From positions 1-64,000 of the forward strand of contig CAMDLK010000001.1 of NCBI GenBank assembly GCA_945901725.1: 64,000 bases of DNA. Reading direction: 5' to 3'. Below are positions 17,345 to 27,217 of the stretch, piece after piece. Position 1 is the stretch's first letter, and each line of letters begins with the position of its first letter. Under the pieces are notes generated by a model, which saw nothing but the letters and a program-made list of their open reading frames with translations, made no database searches and was not told the DNA's origin. The DNA comes from Bifidobacterium breve (GTDB lineage: Bacteria; Actinomycetota; Acidimicrobiia; Acidimicrobiales; Ilumatobacteraceae). The translations under genes and the position numbers were made by a program.

Positions 17345-19472
17345 ATCGATAGAGGTGTCCTAGTGCCACAGCAGCACGATTGCCACTTGCGTAACAAAGC
17401 CGGCCTGTTTCACGAACTGTTCTTACCCCGGAGTTATTGGGATCAGCAACCGCAAGTTCCGTCGCGAGCAAAATTGGTTTTCCAGTCGTCACAGAAAGGT
17501 CATGCGCCGCTTGAGCGAAACGTGCATCCTGTCGTTCGTGATATTCAACGATGCGGTCAAGGCCATGATCTGGGTGGAATCGACCCTCTCTCATTAAGCG
17601 GGCTTGGTTTGCTTGGATGCCGAGACCAAGATAAATAATCGCATCAACATCTTTATGCTCAGCGATCATTGCCATGACTTCAGGAATCGTGTCTCGAGTC
17701 TCTCCGCCCGCGCAATCCACAGGGTTATTGCGACTCCAGCGTGGTGGCAACTTTGTATCAATTTGAGCGAGTAGATCCTCTGGCAATGTCATCAACTGCA
17801 TCGAGCCATCATTTGCAATTGCGTCACTAGTGACCACTCCCCAACCGCCGGCCGTTGTCAACACGACAACGTTTGGTCCTAATGGCAATGGTTGCGTGGC
17901 AAAGGTTGCCGCAGCTTCAAAGGCTTCCTCAACATTTGCGGCACGCGTAACACCACCTGCCTTGCATGCACCATCGAAAATTGCGTCGTTTGCAGCAAGA
18001 GCGCCCGTGTGACTAGCTGCCGCACGTGCTCCATTGTCGGTGGCGCCACCTTTGATGAGAACAACAGGTTTACGTGCAGTAACACGGGCCAGGCGTTCCA
18101 TTAAACCACGGCCATCACTAATGCCTTCGACGTATGTCAATGCAACTTTTGTAGCAGAGTCTGTTCCATACCATTCGACAAGATCTGCTACGCCTAGTGC
18201 TGCGGCGTTACCTGCCGAGACTGCACGGCTAATGCCGACTCCGGTTTGTCGCGCGTAATTCAAAAAGCTTGAAACGAAGTTTCCACTTTGACTAGCAACT
18301 GCGATCGCACCTGAAGGTGGATACGGCGCAACAATCTGCGCACACAATTTTGCAGGAGTTGACACGACTCCTTGACCATTCGGTCCGGCAAGAAGAATGC
18401 CTAACTCATCTGCGAGAGCAACCAATTCCGTCTCAAGACGTATTCCCTCTTCGCCTGCTTCGCCATAGCCCGCTGAAGTGAGGAACGCAGCACCGATCCC
18501 CTTTCGTGCACATGCTCGAAGCAAGTCAGGATTTGCAGACGCAGGGGTGCACACAAAGACAAGATCAATTGCATTGTCTGGCAACGAATCAATATCAGCA
18601 ACGGTCTTGATACCGAGAACTTCTTCTCCCTGCAGATTGGTGCCGTATACGCCACCGGCATATCCACTGGCCAAAATATTATGCAAGGAAACAAAACCAA
18701 ATTTTCCAGGATGTGTTGATGCACCTGCAACCAAGACGCCGCGAGGCTCGAAAAGCGCACGGAATTGAGCATCTGTGTATGGCACTCGTTTCGAGACCAT
18801 TGAGACATTGCGCTTTCCCATTTCGACCAGGGCATCTACGGCAACAACGTCACCGTTCTCTCGAACGATAAGTGGATTCACATCAACCGAGACGATGTCA
18901 TCGCGTTCCATGGCGACTCGCGAAAGACCAACGATTGTGGAAATCAATTGGCTCTTGTTGACAGCAGGTTCCCCGCGAAAAGCTTCGAGAAGACCTTGCA
19001 TTCTCAATGAATCAATCATGGATGCTGCCCCAACTTCGTCAACGGGTGCAGGCCGGAATGCAACATCGGCAATGACCTCTGCCATTACGCCACCAATACC
19101 GAGCATCACGGTGGGACCAAACTGTGGGTCGACGAGCATTCCAGCAATGAGTTCTCGAGTGCCACTAATCATCGGGGCCACCAACAAGTGAACATCACCA
19201 TCTGCAGGTGTTGCGGCGGCCAAGAGACTGTTTGCTGCTTCTGCTACTGCCTCTGCATTATTCAACCGCAAACGTACGAGTCCGCGCTCTGTCTTGTGAG
19301 CAATCTTGTCTCCACCAAGTTTTACGACAACCGGATAGCCGAGTTGTTCTGCTGCCGCAATGGCTTCATTGGCGGTAGCCGTCTTTTGCTCTGGAGCGAA
19401 GGGGATGCTGTACAACGACAGCAGGACTTTTGAATCGGATTCAGACAGGGTGGAAGTTTGCTCAGATGACAC
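17313..19472 (-). CDS. NDP-forming acyl-CoA synthetase-like protein (ATP-grasp domain first, CoA-binding domains after)
   Basis: N-terminal ATP-grasp (YPVVVKLGGDKIAHKTERGLV), then FEPRGVLVAGASTHPGKFGF and AAASHTGALAANDAIFDGACKAGGV. Confidence 0.85.
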   Translation of the reverse strand: MSSEQTSTLSESDSKVLLSLYSIPFAPEQKTATANEAIAAAEQLGYPVVVKLGGDKIAHKTERGLVRLRLNNAEAVAEAANSLLAAATPADGDVHLLVAPMISGTRELIAGMLVDPQFGPTVMLGIGGVMAEVIADVAFRPAPVDEVGAASMIDSLRMQGLLEAFRGEPAVNKSQLISTIVGLSRVAMERDDIVSVDVNPLIVRENGDVVAVDALVEMGKRNVSMVSKRVPYTDAQFRALFEPRGVLVAGASTHPGKFGFVSLHNILASGYAGGVYGTNLQGEEVLGIKTVADIDSLPDNAIDLVFVCTPASANPDLLRACARKGIGAAFLTSAGYGEAGEEGIRLETELVALADELGILLAGPNGQGVVSTPAKLCAQIVAPYPPSGAIAVASQSGNFVSSFLNYARQTGVGISRAVSAGNAAALGVADLVEWYGTDSATKVALTYVEGISDGRGLMERLARVTARKPVVLIKGGATDNGARAAASHTGALAANDAIFDGACKAGGVTRAANVEEAFEAAATFATQPLPLGPNVVVLTTAGGWGVVTSDAIANDGSMQLMTLPEDLLAQIDTKLPPRWSRNNPVDCAGGETRDTIPEVMAMIAEHKDVDAIIYLGLGIQANQARLMREGRFHPDHGLDRIVEYHERQDARFAQAAHDLSVTTGKPILLATELAVADPNNSGVRTVRETGRLCYASGNRAAVALGHLYRYAVHTGVARR

Positions 19473-19533
19473 GACTACATACGGTAGTCAGTACGGACGG
19501 CGAAAGACGGGTGCTCCGGCTCGAAAAGTCGTT

Positions 19534-20307
19534 CTATGCCACGTGAGTGGACAATGCCGATGCAATTTCCCCTGGCAGTTCTCCGATTACTAGGTGACCA
19601 GCGGGCAACTCGACAAGTGTCGACCCAGAGACTGTTGCTGCAATGTGTCGAGATTTCGTTATGTCGACCCAGCGATCTTCTATACCGCCGATCACGAGAC
19701 ATGGGGCCTTTATGAGCCGCAAACTCTTTTCGATATCAATTCGAATATCAAGTTCGAGTTGCGCATCTGAGCCTGGCTGTACCGTGGTCGCAGCCATACC
19801 GACAACAGCGTCAAACATGGGTTCCAATACTTCTAACCCGGCAGCTGTGTAACCGTCAGCGAGTGCGTATCGCATAAACAACTCACGATCAATAGCGATG
19901 AGACGACGCCACAAATCAAAAGTTACTTTCATCCGCGCATCGGTCTTTGACCATCCACACAACGAAGTAACTGTGATTACAGAATCAGGAAACAGTGAGG
20001 CGCACTGAAGGGCTGCAACTGCCCCGAGGGAATAGCCGATCACATGAAAACGTTCATGTCCTAAATGATGCATCAGGGCAACTGCATCGGAAATAACCAC
20101 GTCAAGATCAATCGGCCCAGTTGGCATATCTGATTCGCCAGAACCAGGGAATTCAAACGTCACCCATTCAAGATTGGTGGAGCACGCTTGTTGAACCTGA
20201 CTCCACGCATTGGCTGCCTGTGTCGTGCCATGAAAGGCCAGAATGGGCACTCCGGACCCCTCCGACGTATAACCAATAGTGCGACTGTTGTTAATCCATG
20301 AAGACAT
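19534..20307 (-). CDS. Alpha/beta-fold hydrolase
   Basis: ILAFHGTTQAANAW, VIGYSLGAVAALQCA, LPAGHLVIGELP. Confidence 0.85.
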   Translation of the reverse strand: MSSWINNSRTIGYTSEGSGVPILAFHGTTQAANAWSQVQQACSTNLEWVTFEFPGSGESDMPTGPIDLDVVISDAVALMHHLGHERFHVIGYSLGAVAALQCASLFPDSVITVTSLCGWSKTDARMKVTFDLWRRLIAIDRELFMRYALADGYTAAGLEVLEPMFDAVVGMAATTVQPGSDAQLELDIRIDIEKSLRLIKAPCLVIGGIEDRWVDITKSRHIAATVSGSTLVELPAGHLVIGELPGEIASALSTHVA

Positions 20308-20339
20308 GGCGTAACCGTATCGGATTTGGCAATGAGGGT

Positions 20340-20960
20340 CTACACGACCAAAGCGGCGCGAAAGAAAGCGACGACGTGATCACAGTGGTCGCGTACATGT
20401 TCAGGAGTGAGAGCCTGATCGTTGAAAAGTTCATCTATGAATGGAGCGTCAGAGAAATATGTCAAGATCGCGCCATACCCAGTGATGATTAAGTGTTGAG
20501 CGTTGTGCCGGCGAAAGTGCCCAGCATCCATCTCTGCTGTGAAATATGCGCATGCATTATCAAAAAGGGGCCGCAGAAAACCCGAGAGGTCGACGCCTAC
20601 GTGAACCCCACTATCGAGCGCTTCTCGCCGCATAATACGAACGTAGTCAGGTGTGCGCGCAAACAAATCAAAGCCAGCACGAATGACTAGTTCGGCTTTG
20701 TCCCACCCTGATGCTGGTGACGCCATGGCAACTTCAAGACCTTCAAGCCATTCGGATAACAGCATTTCAAAAACGTCTGTGTACAAGGCTTCTTTACTAG
20801 GAAAATGGTGAAGCAAACTTGGTCGTCTTATGCCGACCCCAGCCGCAATGTCGTTGAGCGAAGTTCCCTCGTATCCCCGATCCGCAAAGCAGTGAAGAGC
20901 CTCGTCGAGGATGAGTTCTCGGGTCGATTTAGAACTGATCTCTTCTGTTAAATCCGACAC
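20340..20960 (-). CDS. TetR/AcrR-family transcriptional regulator
   Basis: RELILDEALHCFADRGYEGTSLNDIAAGVGIRRPSLLHHFPSKEALY N-terminal HTH. Confidence 0.93.
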   Translation of the reverse strand: MSDLTEEISSKSTRELILDEALHCFADRGYEGTSLNDIAAGVGIRRPSLLHHFPSKEALYTDVFEMLLSEWLEGLEVAMASPASGWDKAELVIRAGFDLFARTPDYVRIMRREALDSGVHVGVDLSGFLRPLFDNACAYFTAEMDAGHFRRHNAQHLIITGYGAILTYFSDAPFIDELFNDQALTPEHVRDHCDHVVAFFRAALVV

Positions 20961-20966
20961 CTTCTC

Positions 20967-20972
20967 AATTTA
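20967..20972 (-). promoter_or_regulatory. Putative -10 element TAAATT of leaderless tetR transcript
   Basis: TAAATT-N6-GTG(20960) on the minus strand. Confidence 0.5.
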
Positions 20973-20986
20973 CCGCCTATTCTGCC

Positions 20987-21004
20987 CTACCTACCAGTAG
21001 GTAG
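20987..21004. promoter_or_regulatory. Perfect inverted repeat CTACCTAC-CA-GTAGGTAG, candidate TetR-family operator
   Basis: 18-bp palindrome in the 61-bp divergent intergenic region between the TetR gene and the desaturase; ends 5 nt upstream of the putative desaturase -10 (TAGTGT, 21010-21015). Confidence 0.75.
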
Positions 21005-21009
21005 CCAGT

Positions 21010-21015
21010 TAGTGT
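21010..21015 (+). promoter_or_regulatory. Putative -10 element TAGTGT of leaderless desaturase transcript
   Basis: TAGTGT-N6-ATG(21022); matches a recurrent TANNNT-N6/7-start pattern in this window. Confidence 0.5.
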
Positions 21016-21021
21016 TTCTAT

Positions 21022-21783
21022 ATGAGTTCATTTATCTCCAGTGTCCTAACAGCTCTCTTGGTTGGAGCAGTCGTCTCTACCGTTGCCAATACCTGCACAA
21101 CCGTCTACCTACACCGGGCCTTGAGTCACCGCGCGCTCACCCTAAAACCATCTGTGGCACTCGTATTCCGCGCTGTGCTGTGGCTGTCTACTGGCATTAA
21201 GCCAAAGGAATGGGTGGCAGTTCACCGCAAGCACCATGCCTTTACAGACATAGAAGGCGACCCTCACTCTCCGGTATTACTTGGATGGAAGAAGGTTCAG
21301 GCTAAAAACGTGGCTTTGTATAGAGCGTCAGTTCTTGATCCGACGACAATTGAGAGATACGCCAAAGATTTGCCAGATGATCGTTGGGACAAAGTCTTCT
21401 TTGGCCACAACAAGACAGGTCTGCTCTCAGGAGTTGCAATCCTCATTATTCTTCTCGGGCCTTGGACAGGCCTTCTCGCCGCCTTCATTCACGCGAATAT
21501 CTATTTGGCTGGAAATGCGGCGGTCAACGCACTTGGCCATCATTTCGGTCGTCGTCCCTACGATAACCGTGCCACCAATTTGCAGTGGTTGGCTTTCTTC
21601 ACCATGGGTGAAGGCCTTCATAACAATCATCACGCGGCTCCGTCGTCTCCTCGTTTGTCGCACAGATGGTTCCAAATTGATCCAGGGTGGTGGGTAATCA
21701 AAACCCTGACAATTTTTCGGCTTGCAAAGGTTCGTTTCTCTGATATTCGGTTGACATCGACAGCCAAGGCTTCGTTCAACTAA
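21022..21783 (+). CDS. Acyl-CoA/fatty-acid desaturase
   Basis: Histidine boxes HRALSHR, HRKHHAFTD, HNNHHAAP. Confidence 0.9.
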   Translation: MSSFISSVLTALLVGAVVSTVANTCTTVYLHRALSHRALTLKPSVALVFRAVLWLSTGIKPKEWVAVHRKHHAFTDIEGDPHSPVLLGWKKVQAKNVALYRASVLDPTTIERYAKDLPDDRWDKVFFGHNKTGLLSGVAILIILLGPWTGLLAAFIHANIYLAGNAAVNALGHHFGRRPYDNRATNLQWLAFFTMGEGLHNNHHAAPSSPRLSHRWFQIDPGWWVIKTLTIFRLAKVRFSDIRLTSTAKASFN

Positions 21784-21804
21784 AAACCCAACTACATTTT
21801 TAAC

Positions 21805-22887
21805 GTGCCACGCGAGATCACCTGTAGCCAATTTTTCGATGGAGACAGCCTCCAAGGTTCACGTCGAATCGTCGTGGCAGAGGATGGCCTCGTTGAATCT
21901 ATTGAAGAGCACACTGGACCGGCTGAATACTCAGTTCTGTGTCCAGGTTTCGTGGATGTGCAGATGAACGGCTTTGATGACGTTCACGTAGCGACTGCAT
22001 CTTTAGATGAATTGATTCGCCTTGATCAGCTGCTTCTTGGTCGAGGAACAACCAGTTGGTTGGGAACGATAGTTACGGCTCCGCTCGAGAAAATGGCAAG
22101 TTCCTTGGGGTCGCTTCACGAGTCGTTTCAGTCGCAACAAGTACATGGCTTCGCTGGGATTCATGTTGAAGGGCCTTTTCTCGGTGATGCCCCTGGGGCT
22201 CACCCAGTCAGATACATCGTTGCATGTGATTTGGATTGGATTTCTCAGTTAGATCCGTCGGTGCGCCTAGTAACTGTTGCGCCCGAACAAACCGATGTCA
22301 TTCCCGCAATTCGTGCACTGGTAGATCGAAACATAACGGTGTCGCTTGGGCATTCGCGACCTACGAAGCTTCAGTTCAACGATGCCGTCGCCGCAGGCGC
22401 GTCAATGGTCACGCATCTCTTCAACGGAATGAGCGGAGTTCATCATCGAGACCCAGGACTAGCCATGTGGGCGTTAAACGATGATCGGATTACATGTGGA
22501 TTGATTGCCGACGGCGTTCATGTTCAGACAGACGCCCTATCGCTCGCTTTTCGGGCTGCGGGCTCCCGAATCTGTTTGGTTTCAGATTCCGTTTCATGGA
22601 GGAATCATTCGGGCTCTCGACCAGGGGTAGAAATAAGAAACGGCGCGCCTCGGCTGTCAGACGACACGCTGGCAGGGTCGTGTACGCCACTTGGGGAATG
22701 TGTGCAACGAGTTGTTCAGGAATGCGGAGTTCCTCTGCAGTCGGCTCTCGCTAGTGCAACCTCTGTCCCTGCTGACTTGGTCGGATTGGCAGATGTAGGA
22801 CGGATCAAAGTTGGCCAGAAGGCAGATCTTCTGGCGCTCGACTCCGAACTTTCCGTTCTGAAAGCCTGGCGCCGATTACCATCATGA
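21805..22887 (+). CDS. nagA: N-acetylglucosamine-6-phosphate deacetylase
   Basis: CPGFVDVQMNGF, GIHVEGPFLGDAPGAHP, VTHLFNGMSGVHHRDPG. Confidence 0.85.
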   Translation: MPREITCSQFFDGDSLQGSRRIVVAEDGLVESIEEHTGPAEYSVLCPGFVDVQMNGFDDVHVATASLDELIRLDQLLLGRGTTSWLGTIVTAPLEKMASSLGSLHESFQSQQVHGFAGIHVEGPFLGDAPGAHPVRYIVACDLDWISQLDPSVRLVTVAPEQTDVIPAIRALVDRNITVSLGHSRPTKLQFNDAVAAGASMVTHLFNGMSGVHHRDPGLAMWALNDDRITCGLIADGVHVQTDALSLAFRAAGSRICLVSDSVSWRNHSGSRPGVEIRNGAPRLSDDTLAGSCTPLGECVQRVVQECGVPLQSALASATSVPADLVGLADVGRIKVGQKADLLALDSELSVLKAWRRLPS

Positions 22888-22888
22888 G

Positions 22889-24844
22889 GTGCCTACACAA
22901 TTGAGCCCCGAACAAGACGCCCTCGCTATTTCGATCATTCGAGGTATTGCGATGGACGCACCACTAGCTGCCAACAGCGGTCACCAAGGAACTGCGATGT
23001 CGCTTGCGCCGCTCGCACATGTTCTTTACAGTCGCATCTTGAAGCATGATCCAACATCGCCCGACTTCATAGATCGCGATCGTTTAATTCTTTCTAACGG
23101 GCATGCATCAATCTTGCAGTATGCCATGTTGTTCTTGTCCGGCTACGGATTAGAAATGTCCGATCTCAAATTATTCCGTCAATGGAAATCGGCTACACCT
23201 GGCCACCCTGAAGTTGGCCATACAGCGGGCGTTGAAGTCACTACTGGTCCACTTGGTCAGGGGTTTGCGAATGCTGTTGGAATGGCGATTGCAGAATCGC
23301 ATTTGCGCGCAGTACATGGACAAGACGCAATCAATCACCGCACGTACGTAATTGCAGGCGATGGTTGCCTTATGGAAGGCATCAGTCATGAGGCCGCCTC
23401 ACTGGCTGGGCATCTCAAACTTGATCATTTGGTCTGCATCTTTGATGACAACAAAATCACTATCGATGGCAGCACCGCCTTGACATGTAGCGACGATGCG
23501 CCTGCTCGGTTCCGCTCCTATGGATGGAACGTCATTGAGGCTGGTGAAATTGCAGAAGATTGCGACGCTTTAGAGAAAGTGTTGCTCACAGCACGCGATC
23601 ACACAGGCGCGCCTACTTTGATAGTTCTTCGTTCTCACATTGGATTTCCTTCTCCAGACCTCACTGATAAGCACGAGGCACATGGCAACCCATTCACTGC
23701 TCCCCTGGTTAGTGCAACTAAGAAAGTCATGGGAATTCCTGACGAACCCTTTTATGCACCAGAGACATTTGTGTCTGAGTATCGGTCTCTATGTCGTGAA
23801 CGTGGCCAAGCGGCACATGCAGATTGGAAAAAGCGAACACAGTCAATTTCTCCCGCTCTCAGTCCATCCACTTTCGGCATAGCGAACAAGCAAGAAATTG
23901 CATCAGCGCTCCCCGTATTTCCTTCTGATACAAAACTGGCAACGCGCCAAGCTTTTCAAAAAGTGTTGGAGGCGACCGGTGGTGTCATGCCCTTCGTACT
24001 CGCTGGGGCCGCAGACTTGACGGGAAACACCGGAGCAAAGTTGACAGAGACCAGTGCGTACTCTGCTGAGAATCGATCTGGAAAACAGATCTATTACGGA
24101 ATTCGCGAACACGCCATGGCGGCCGCGATGGTTGGCATGGCGCTTCACGGCGGCGTTCTTCCGGTTGGTGGCACATTCTTCGTTTTCGCCGACTACATGC
24201 GACCAGCTATTCGTTTGGCAGCGCTATCAAGCGCTCGCACCGTGTTCGTCTTTAGTCACGACTCTGTTGGAGTTGGAGAAGATGGTCCTACGCACCAACC
24301 AGTTGAACAATTGGCGTCGTTGCGGGCCATCCCCGGCTTGCAAGTAATTCGTCCTGCTGATGCAAATGAAACAGCGCAGGCCTGGGCGATTGCGGCCACT
24401 CATGACGGTCCAACTGCACTCATTCTTTCTCGTCAAACAGTTGTTGCACTCACAGACGGATCAGCAGTCGCAGATGGTGCTGGCGTACTTGTCAAAGTTG
24501 ATAAGCCGCAAGCAATCATTATCGGAACCGGTAGTGAATTGTCGGTTGCTGTTGACGCAGCGGACCTGTTGAAGAAGGACGGCATCAACGTAAACGTGGT
24601 GACTATGCCATCGTGGGAGCGATTCGCTTCATTGTCGAAGGCTCGTCAAGATGAAATTCTTCCTCGAAATCTTCCTCGCATCAGTGTTGAGGCAGGGACA
24701 ACCTTTGGTTGGGCTGCATATGCCACAAACAGCGTCGGTATCGATCGGTTCGGTGCCAGTGCTCCTGGGAACGTAGTAATGGCGGAATTGGGAATCACAG
24801 CTAGTCACGTCGCTGATGTAACACGAAGTGCGCTTCTTCAATGA
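22889..24844 (+). CDS. tkt: Transketolase
   Basis: AANSGHQGTAMSLAPLAHVL, GPLGQGFANAVGMAIAE, DGCLMEGISHEAASLAGHL, DSVGVGEDGPTHQPVEQLASLRAIPGL. Confidence 0.95.
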   Translation: MPTQLSPEQDALAISIIRGIAMDAPLAANSGHQGTAMSLAPLAHVLYSRILKHDPTSPDFIDRDRLILSNGHASILQYAMLFLSGYGLEMSDLKLFRQWKSATPGHPEVGHTAGVEVTTGPLGQGFANAVGMAIAESHLRAVHGQDAINHRTYVIAGDGCLMEGISHEAASLAGHLKLDHLVCIFDDNKITIDGSTALTCSDDAPARFRSYGWNVIEAGEIAEDCDALEKVLLTARDHTGAPTLIVLRSHIGFPSPDLTDKHEAHGNPFTAPLVSATKKVMGIPDEPFYAPETFVSEYRSLCRERGQAAHADWKKRTQSISPALSPSTFGIANKQEIASALPVFPSDTKLATRQAFQKVLEATGGVMPFVLAGAADLTGNTGAKLTETSAYSAENRSGKQIYYGIREHAMAAAMVGMALHGGVLPVGGTFFVFADYMRPAIRLAALSSARTVFVFSHDSVGVGEDGPTHQPVEQLASLRAIPGLQVIRPADANETAQAWAIAATHDGPTALILSRQTVVALTDGSAVADGAGVLVKVDKPQAIIIGTGSELSVAVDAADLLKKDGINVNVVTMPSWERFASLSKARQDEILPRNLPRISVEAGTTFGWAAYATNSVGIDRFGASAPGNVVMAELGITASHVADVTRSALLQ

Positions 24845-25944
24845 CGGATTTATTGAAGCGTTTGTCATCAGACCATGGTCAGAGCCCGTGGCTCGATAAT
24901 TTGCAGCGCGGCTATCTCACTTCAGGCACTCTTGCAGCGCTAGTCCAACGTGGTGTGAGAGGTCTTACCTCGAACCCGACAATTTTTCAGAAAGCTATCC
25001 AAGGCAGCGCTGATTACGACGAACAATTCCGAAGCGAGATCTTGAAAGGATCAACTGCTCGAGAGGCCTACTGGGAACTCGTTTTGCAAGATATCCATGG
25101 TGCTCTCGATGTTTTCAGCGATTTGTATTCACAATCAAACGGCACAGATGGGTTCGTCAGTGTCGAAGTTGACCCTTCGTTAGCTCACGACACCACAGGT
25201 ACTCTTTCAGCAGCGCGCCTTCTTCACGAGCGTATTTCCCGTCCGAATGTCATGATCAAGATTCCTGCAACTCAGCAAGGTCTTCCTGCCATTAGGGAAA
25301 TGATTGCCGAAGGCAGAAACGTCAATGTGACTTTGATTTTTAGTCTGTCTCGCTATCAAGAAGTAATGGATGCATACATCGACGGCCTCGAACAAAGAAT
25401 GGCCTCGGGTTCACCTGTTTCAAACATTGCGAGCGTTGCAAGTTTTTTCATTAGCCGCGTAGATAATGAAATTGACAAGAGACTTGATCAACTTGGGACA
25501 CCAAGTGCGTTGGCACTGCGAGGAACTGCTGCTGTTAATCAGGCGCGACTTGCATATGCAGCATTTCAAAAGTCTTTTAGTGGTCCTCGATGGGAAGCTC
25601 TAGCGAAAGCAGGAGCATCGGTTCAACGGCCTTTGTGGGCTTCAACTTCCACCAAGAACCCGTCCTATCCAGACACGATGTACGTTGACCAACTAATTGG
25701 GCCGGACACTGTCAACACATTGCCTGATGCCACATTGGAAGCTTTCTCTGATCATGGGACATTATGTCGCACAATTGACCAGAACATCGCCATCAGTAAA
25801 CGTCAATGGGCGGAACTAGCTATGAATGCAATAGACGTAGATGAAGTTGCGGCGCAACTAGAAGATGAAGGTGTTGCATCCTTCATCAAGAGTTTTGATG
25901 AGTTGATTGGCGTCTTGGAAGACAAAGCCGTCGGAATTTCGTAA
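24841..25944 (+). CDS. tal: Transaldolase
   Basis: GVRGLTSNPTIFQKAI, VSVEVDPSLAHDT, NVMIKIPAT, RPLWASTSTKNPSYPD; follows tkt. Confidence 0.95.
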   Translation: MTDLLKRLSSDHGQSPWLDNLQRGYLTSGTLAALVQRGVRGLTSNPTIFQKAIQGSADYDEQFRSEILKGSTAREAYWELVLQDIHGALDVFSDLYSQSNGTDGFVSVEVDPSLAHDTTGTLSAARLLHERISRPNVMIKIPATQQGLPAIREMIAEGRNVNVTLIFSLSRYQEVMDAYIDGLEQRMASGSPVSNIASVASFFISRVDNEIDKRLDQLGTPSALALRGTAAVNQARLAYAAFQKSFSGPRWEALAKAGASVQRPLWASTSTKNPSYPDTMYVDQLIGPDTVNTLPDATLEAFSDHGTLCRTIDQNIAISKRQWAELAMNAIDVDEVAAQLEDEGVASFIKSFDELIGVLEDKAVGIS

Positions 25945-25948
25945 CTCA

Positions 25949-26974
25949 GTGACTGTCTCATCCAACACTCGCAAAGCAATCGAGGATTTGCTCAAAAGTT
26001 TTGAGACAGCACAACGCACACCTTCAGATATACGGCTGTTGAATCGTTCCATCAATACGGTTACTCATCTGGTGAACGGACCCTCTTCTTCCTTAGATAT
26101 CAAAATCGCGAGTTCCGCAATTGAAGAAATGAGTAGAGCCTTTACGATGTTTGCTCCGTTCAGGAATGTTCGTAAGGTGTCCATCTTTGGCTCTGCTCGC
26201 ACAACCTCTGACAGTCCCATTTATGCATTGACCGCCGCAACAGCAAAGGCATTGGCCGATCATCATTTCATGGTGGTCACCGGTGCAGGCCCGGGCATTA
26301 TGGAGGCTGGAATGGTCGGTGCCGGCAGAGAGAACTCAATCGGGGTTTCGATACGCCTCCCCTTCGAAACGGGAGCGAACTCCGTTATCGCTGGAGACGA
26401 CAAGTACGTCAGCATGCGTTACTTCTTCACTCGAAAACTAATGCTCGTAAAAGAGTCACACGCATTCCTATGCATGCCAGGTGGTTTCGGCACCCTAGAC
26501 GAAACTTTTGAACTTCTCACTCTGGCTCAGACTGCAAAATCTGTGCCTGTACCAATCGTTTTCCTTGAAGTGCCTGGGCACCCATTTTGGACACCACTAA
26601 TGAAGGTCATGGAGCCATTACTCCTCGATCATGGTCTTATTTCTTCCAGCGATACTTCCCTGTACACAATTACCGACAATATCGAGGATGCCGTCAGTGA
26701 GATTACGCGTTTCTATGCCAATTACGATTCGATTCGATTTGTCGATGACGTTCTCTACATCCGCGTTAAACGGTCCATTCCGGATGAACAGTTCGTAGAA
26801 ATCGCGAATCGGTTCGCGTCGTTAGCTGGTGACGGCGTCATTCAACGGACAACTGCAACGTCTGAAGAGATCAGAGATAATGATGTTCCTGATTTGCCGC
26901 GCGTTAGTTTGAAATACGCCGCGAAGGGTTTTGCCGACCTACGCGGACTTATTGACGCACTCAATCAGTTCTAA
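25949..26974 (+). CDS. LOG family protein (lysine-decarboxylase-like fold, nucleotide nucleosidase family)
   Basis: MVVTGAGPGIMEAGMVGAG and MPGGFGTLDETFELLTLAQT; start likely GTG at 25949 rather than 25907. Confidence 0.85.
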   Translation: MTVSSNTRKAIEDLLKSFETAQRTPSDIRLLNRSINTVTHLVNGPSSSLDIKIASSAIEEMSRAFTMFAPFRNVRKVSIFGSARTTSDSPIYALTAATAKALADHHFMVVTGAGPGIMEAGMVGAGRENSIGVSIRLPFETGANSVIAGDDKYVSMRYFFTRKLMLVKESHAFLCMPGGFGTLDETFELLTLAQTAKSVPVPIVFLEVPGHPFWTPLMKVMEPLLLDHGLISSSDTSLYTITDNIEDAVSEITRFYANYDSIRFVDDVLYIRVKRSIPDEQFVEIANRFASLAGDGVIQRTTATSEEIRDNDVPDLPRVSLKYAAKGFADLRGLIDALNQF

Positions 26975-27156
26975 ACAGCGCGAAGGATGTAGAGGGCCTT
27001 ATCAACAGACCGTCTGGCCTGGGATACCTTCTTCTCCATTGGAGGTCGATCCTTTTCTCCATTACGAATCGCTTCAGTAATCAACGACATGGCGGCATCG
27101 TTCAGTGCCTCACTAGCTCGCTCAAGGTCCGAGATGATCTCTTCGATGTCACTCAT
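26971..27156 (-). CDS. Small helical hypothetical protein
   Basis: 61 aa, SD-like AAGGAAGGA upstream of ATG; convergent 4-nt overlap with the LOG gene. Confidence 0.65.
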   Translation of the reverse strand: MSDIEEIISDLERASEALNDAAMSLITEAIRNGEKDRPPMEKKVSQARRSVDKALYILRAV

Positions 27157-27217
27157 GGTTCCTTCCTTTCAGATGTCTGTCAGGTGAATACTGTGCCACA
27201 AGGGTGGCGGTTCGTGC

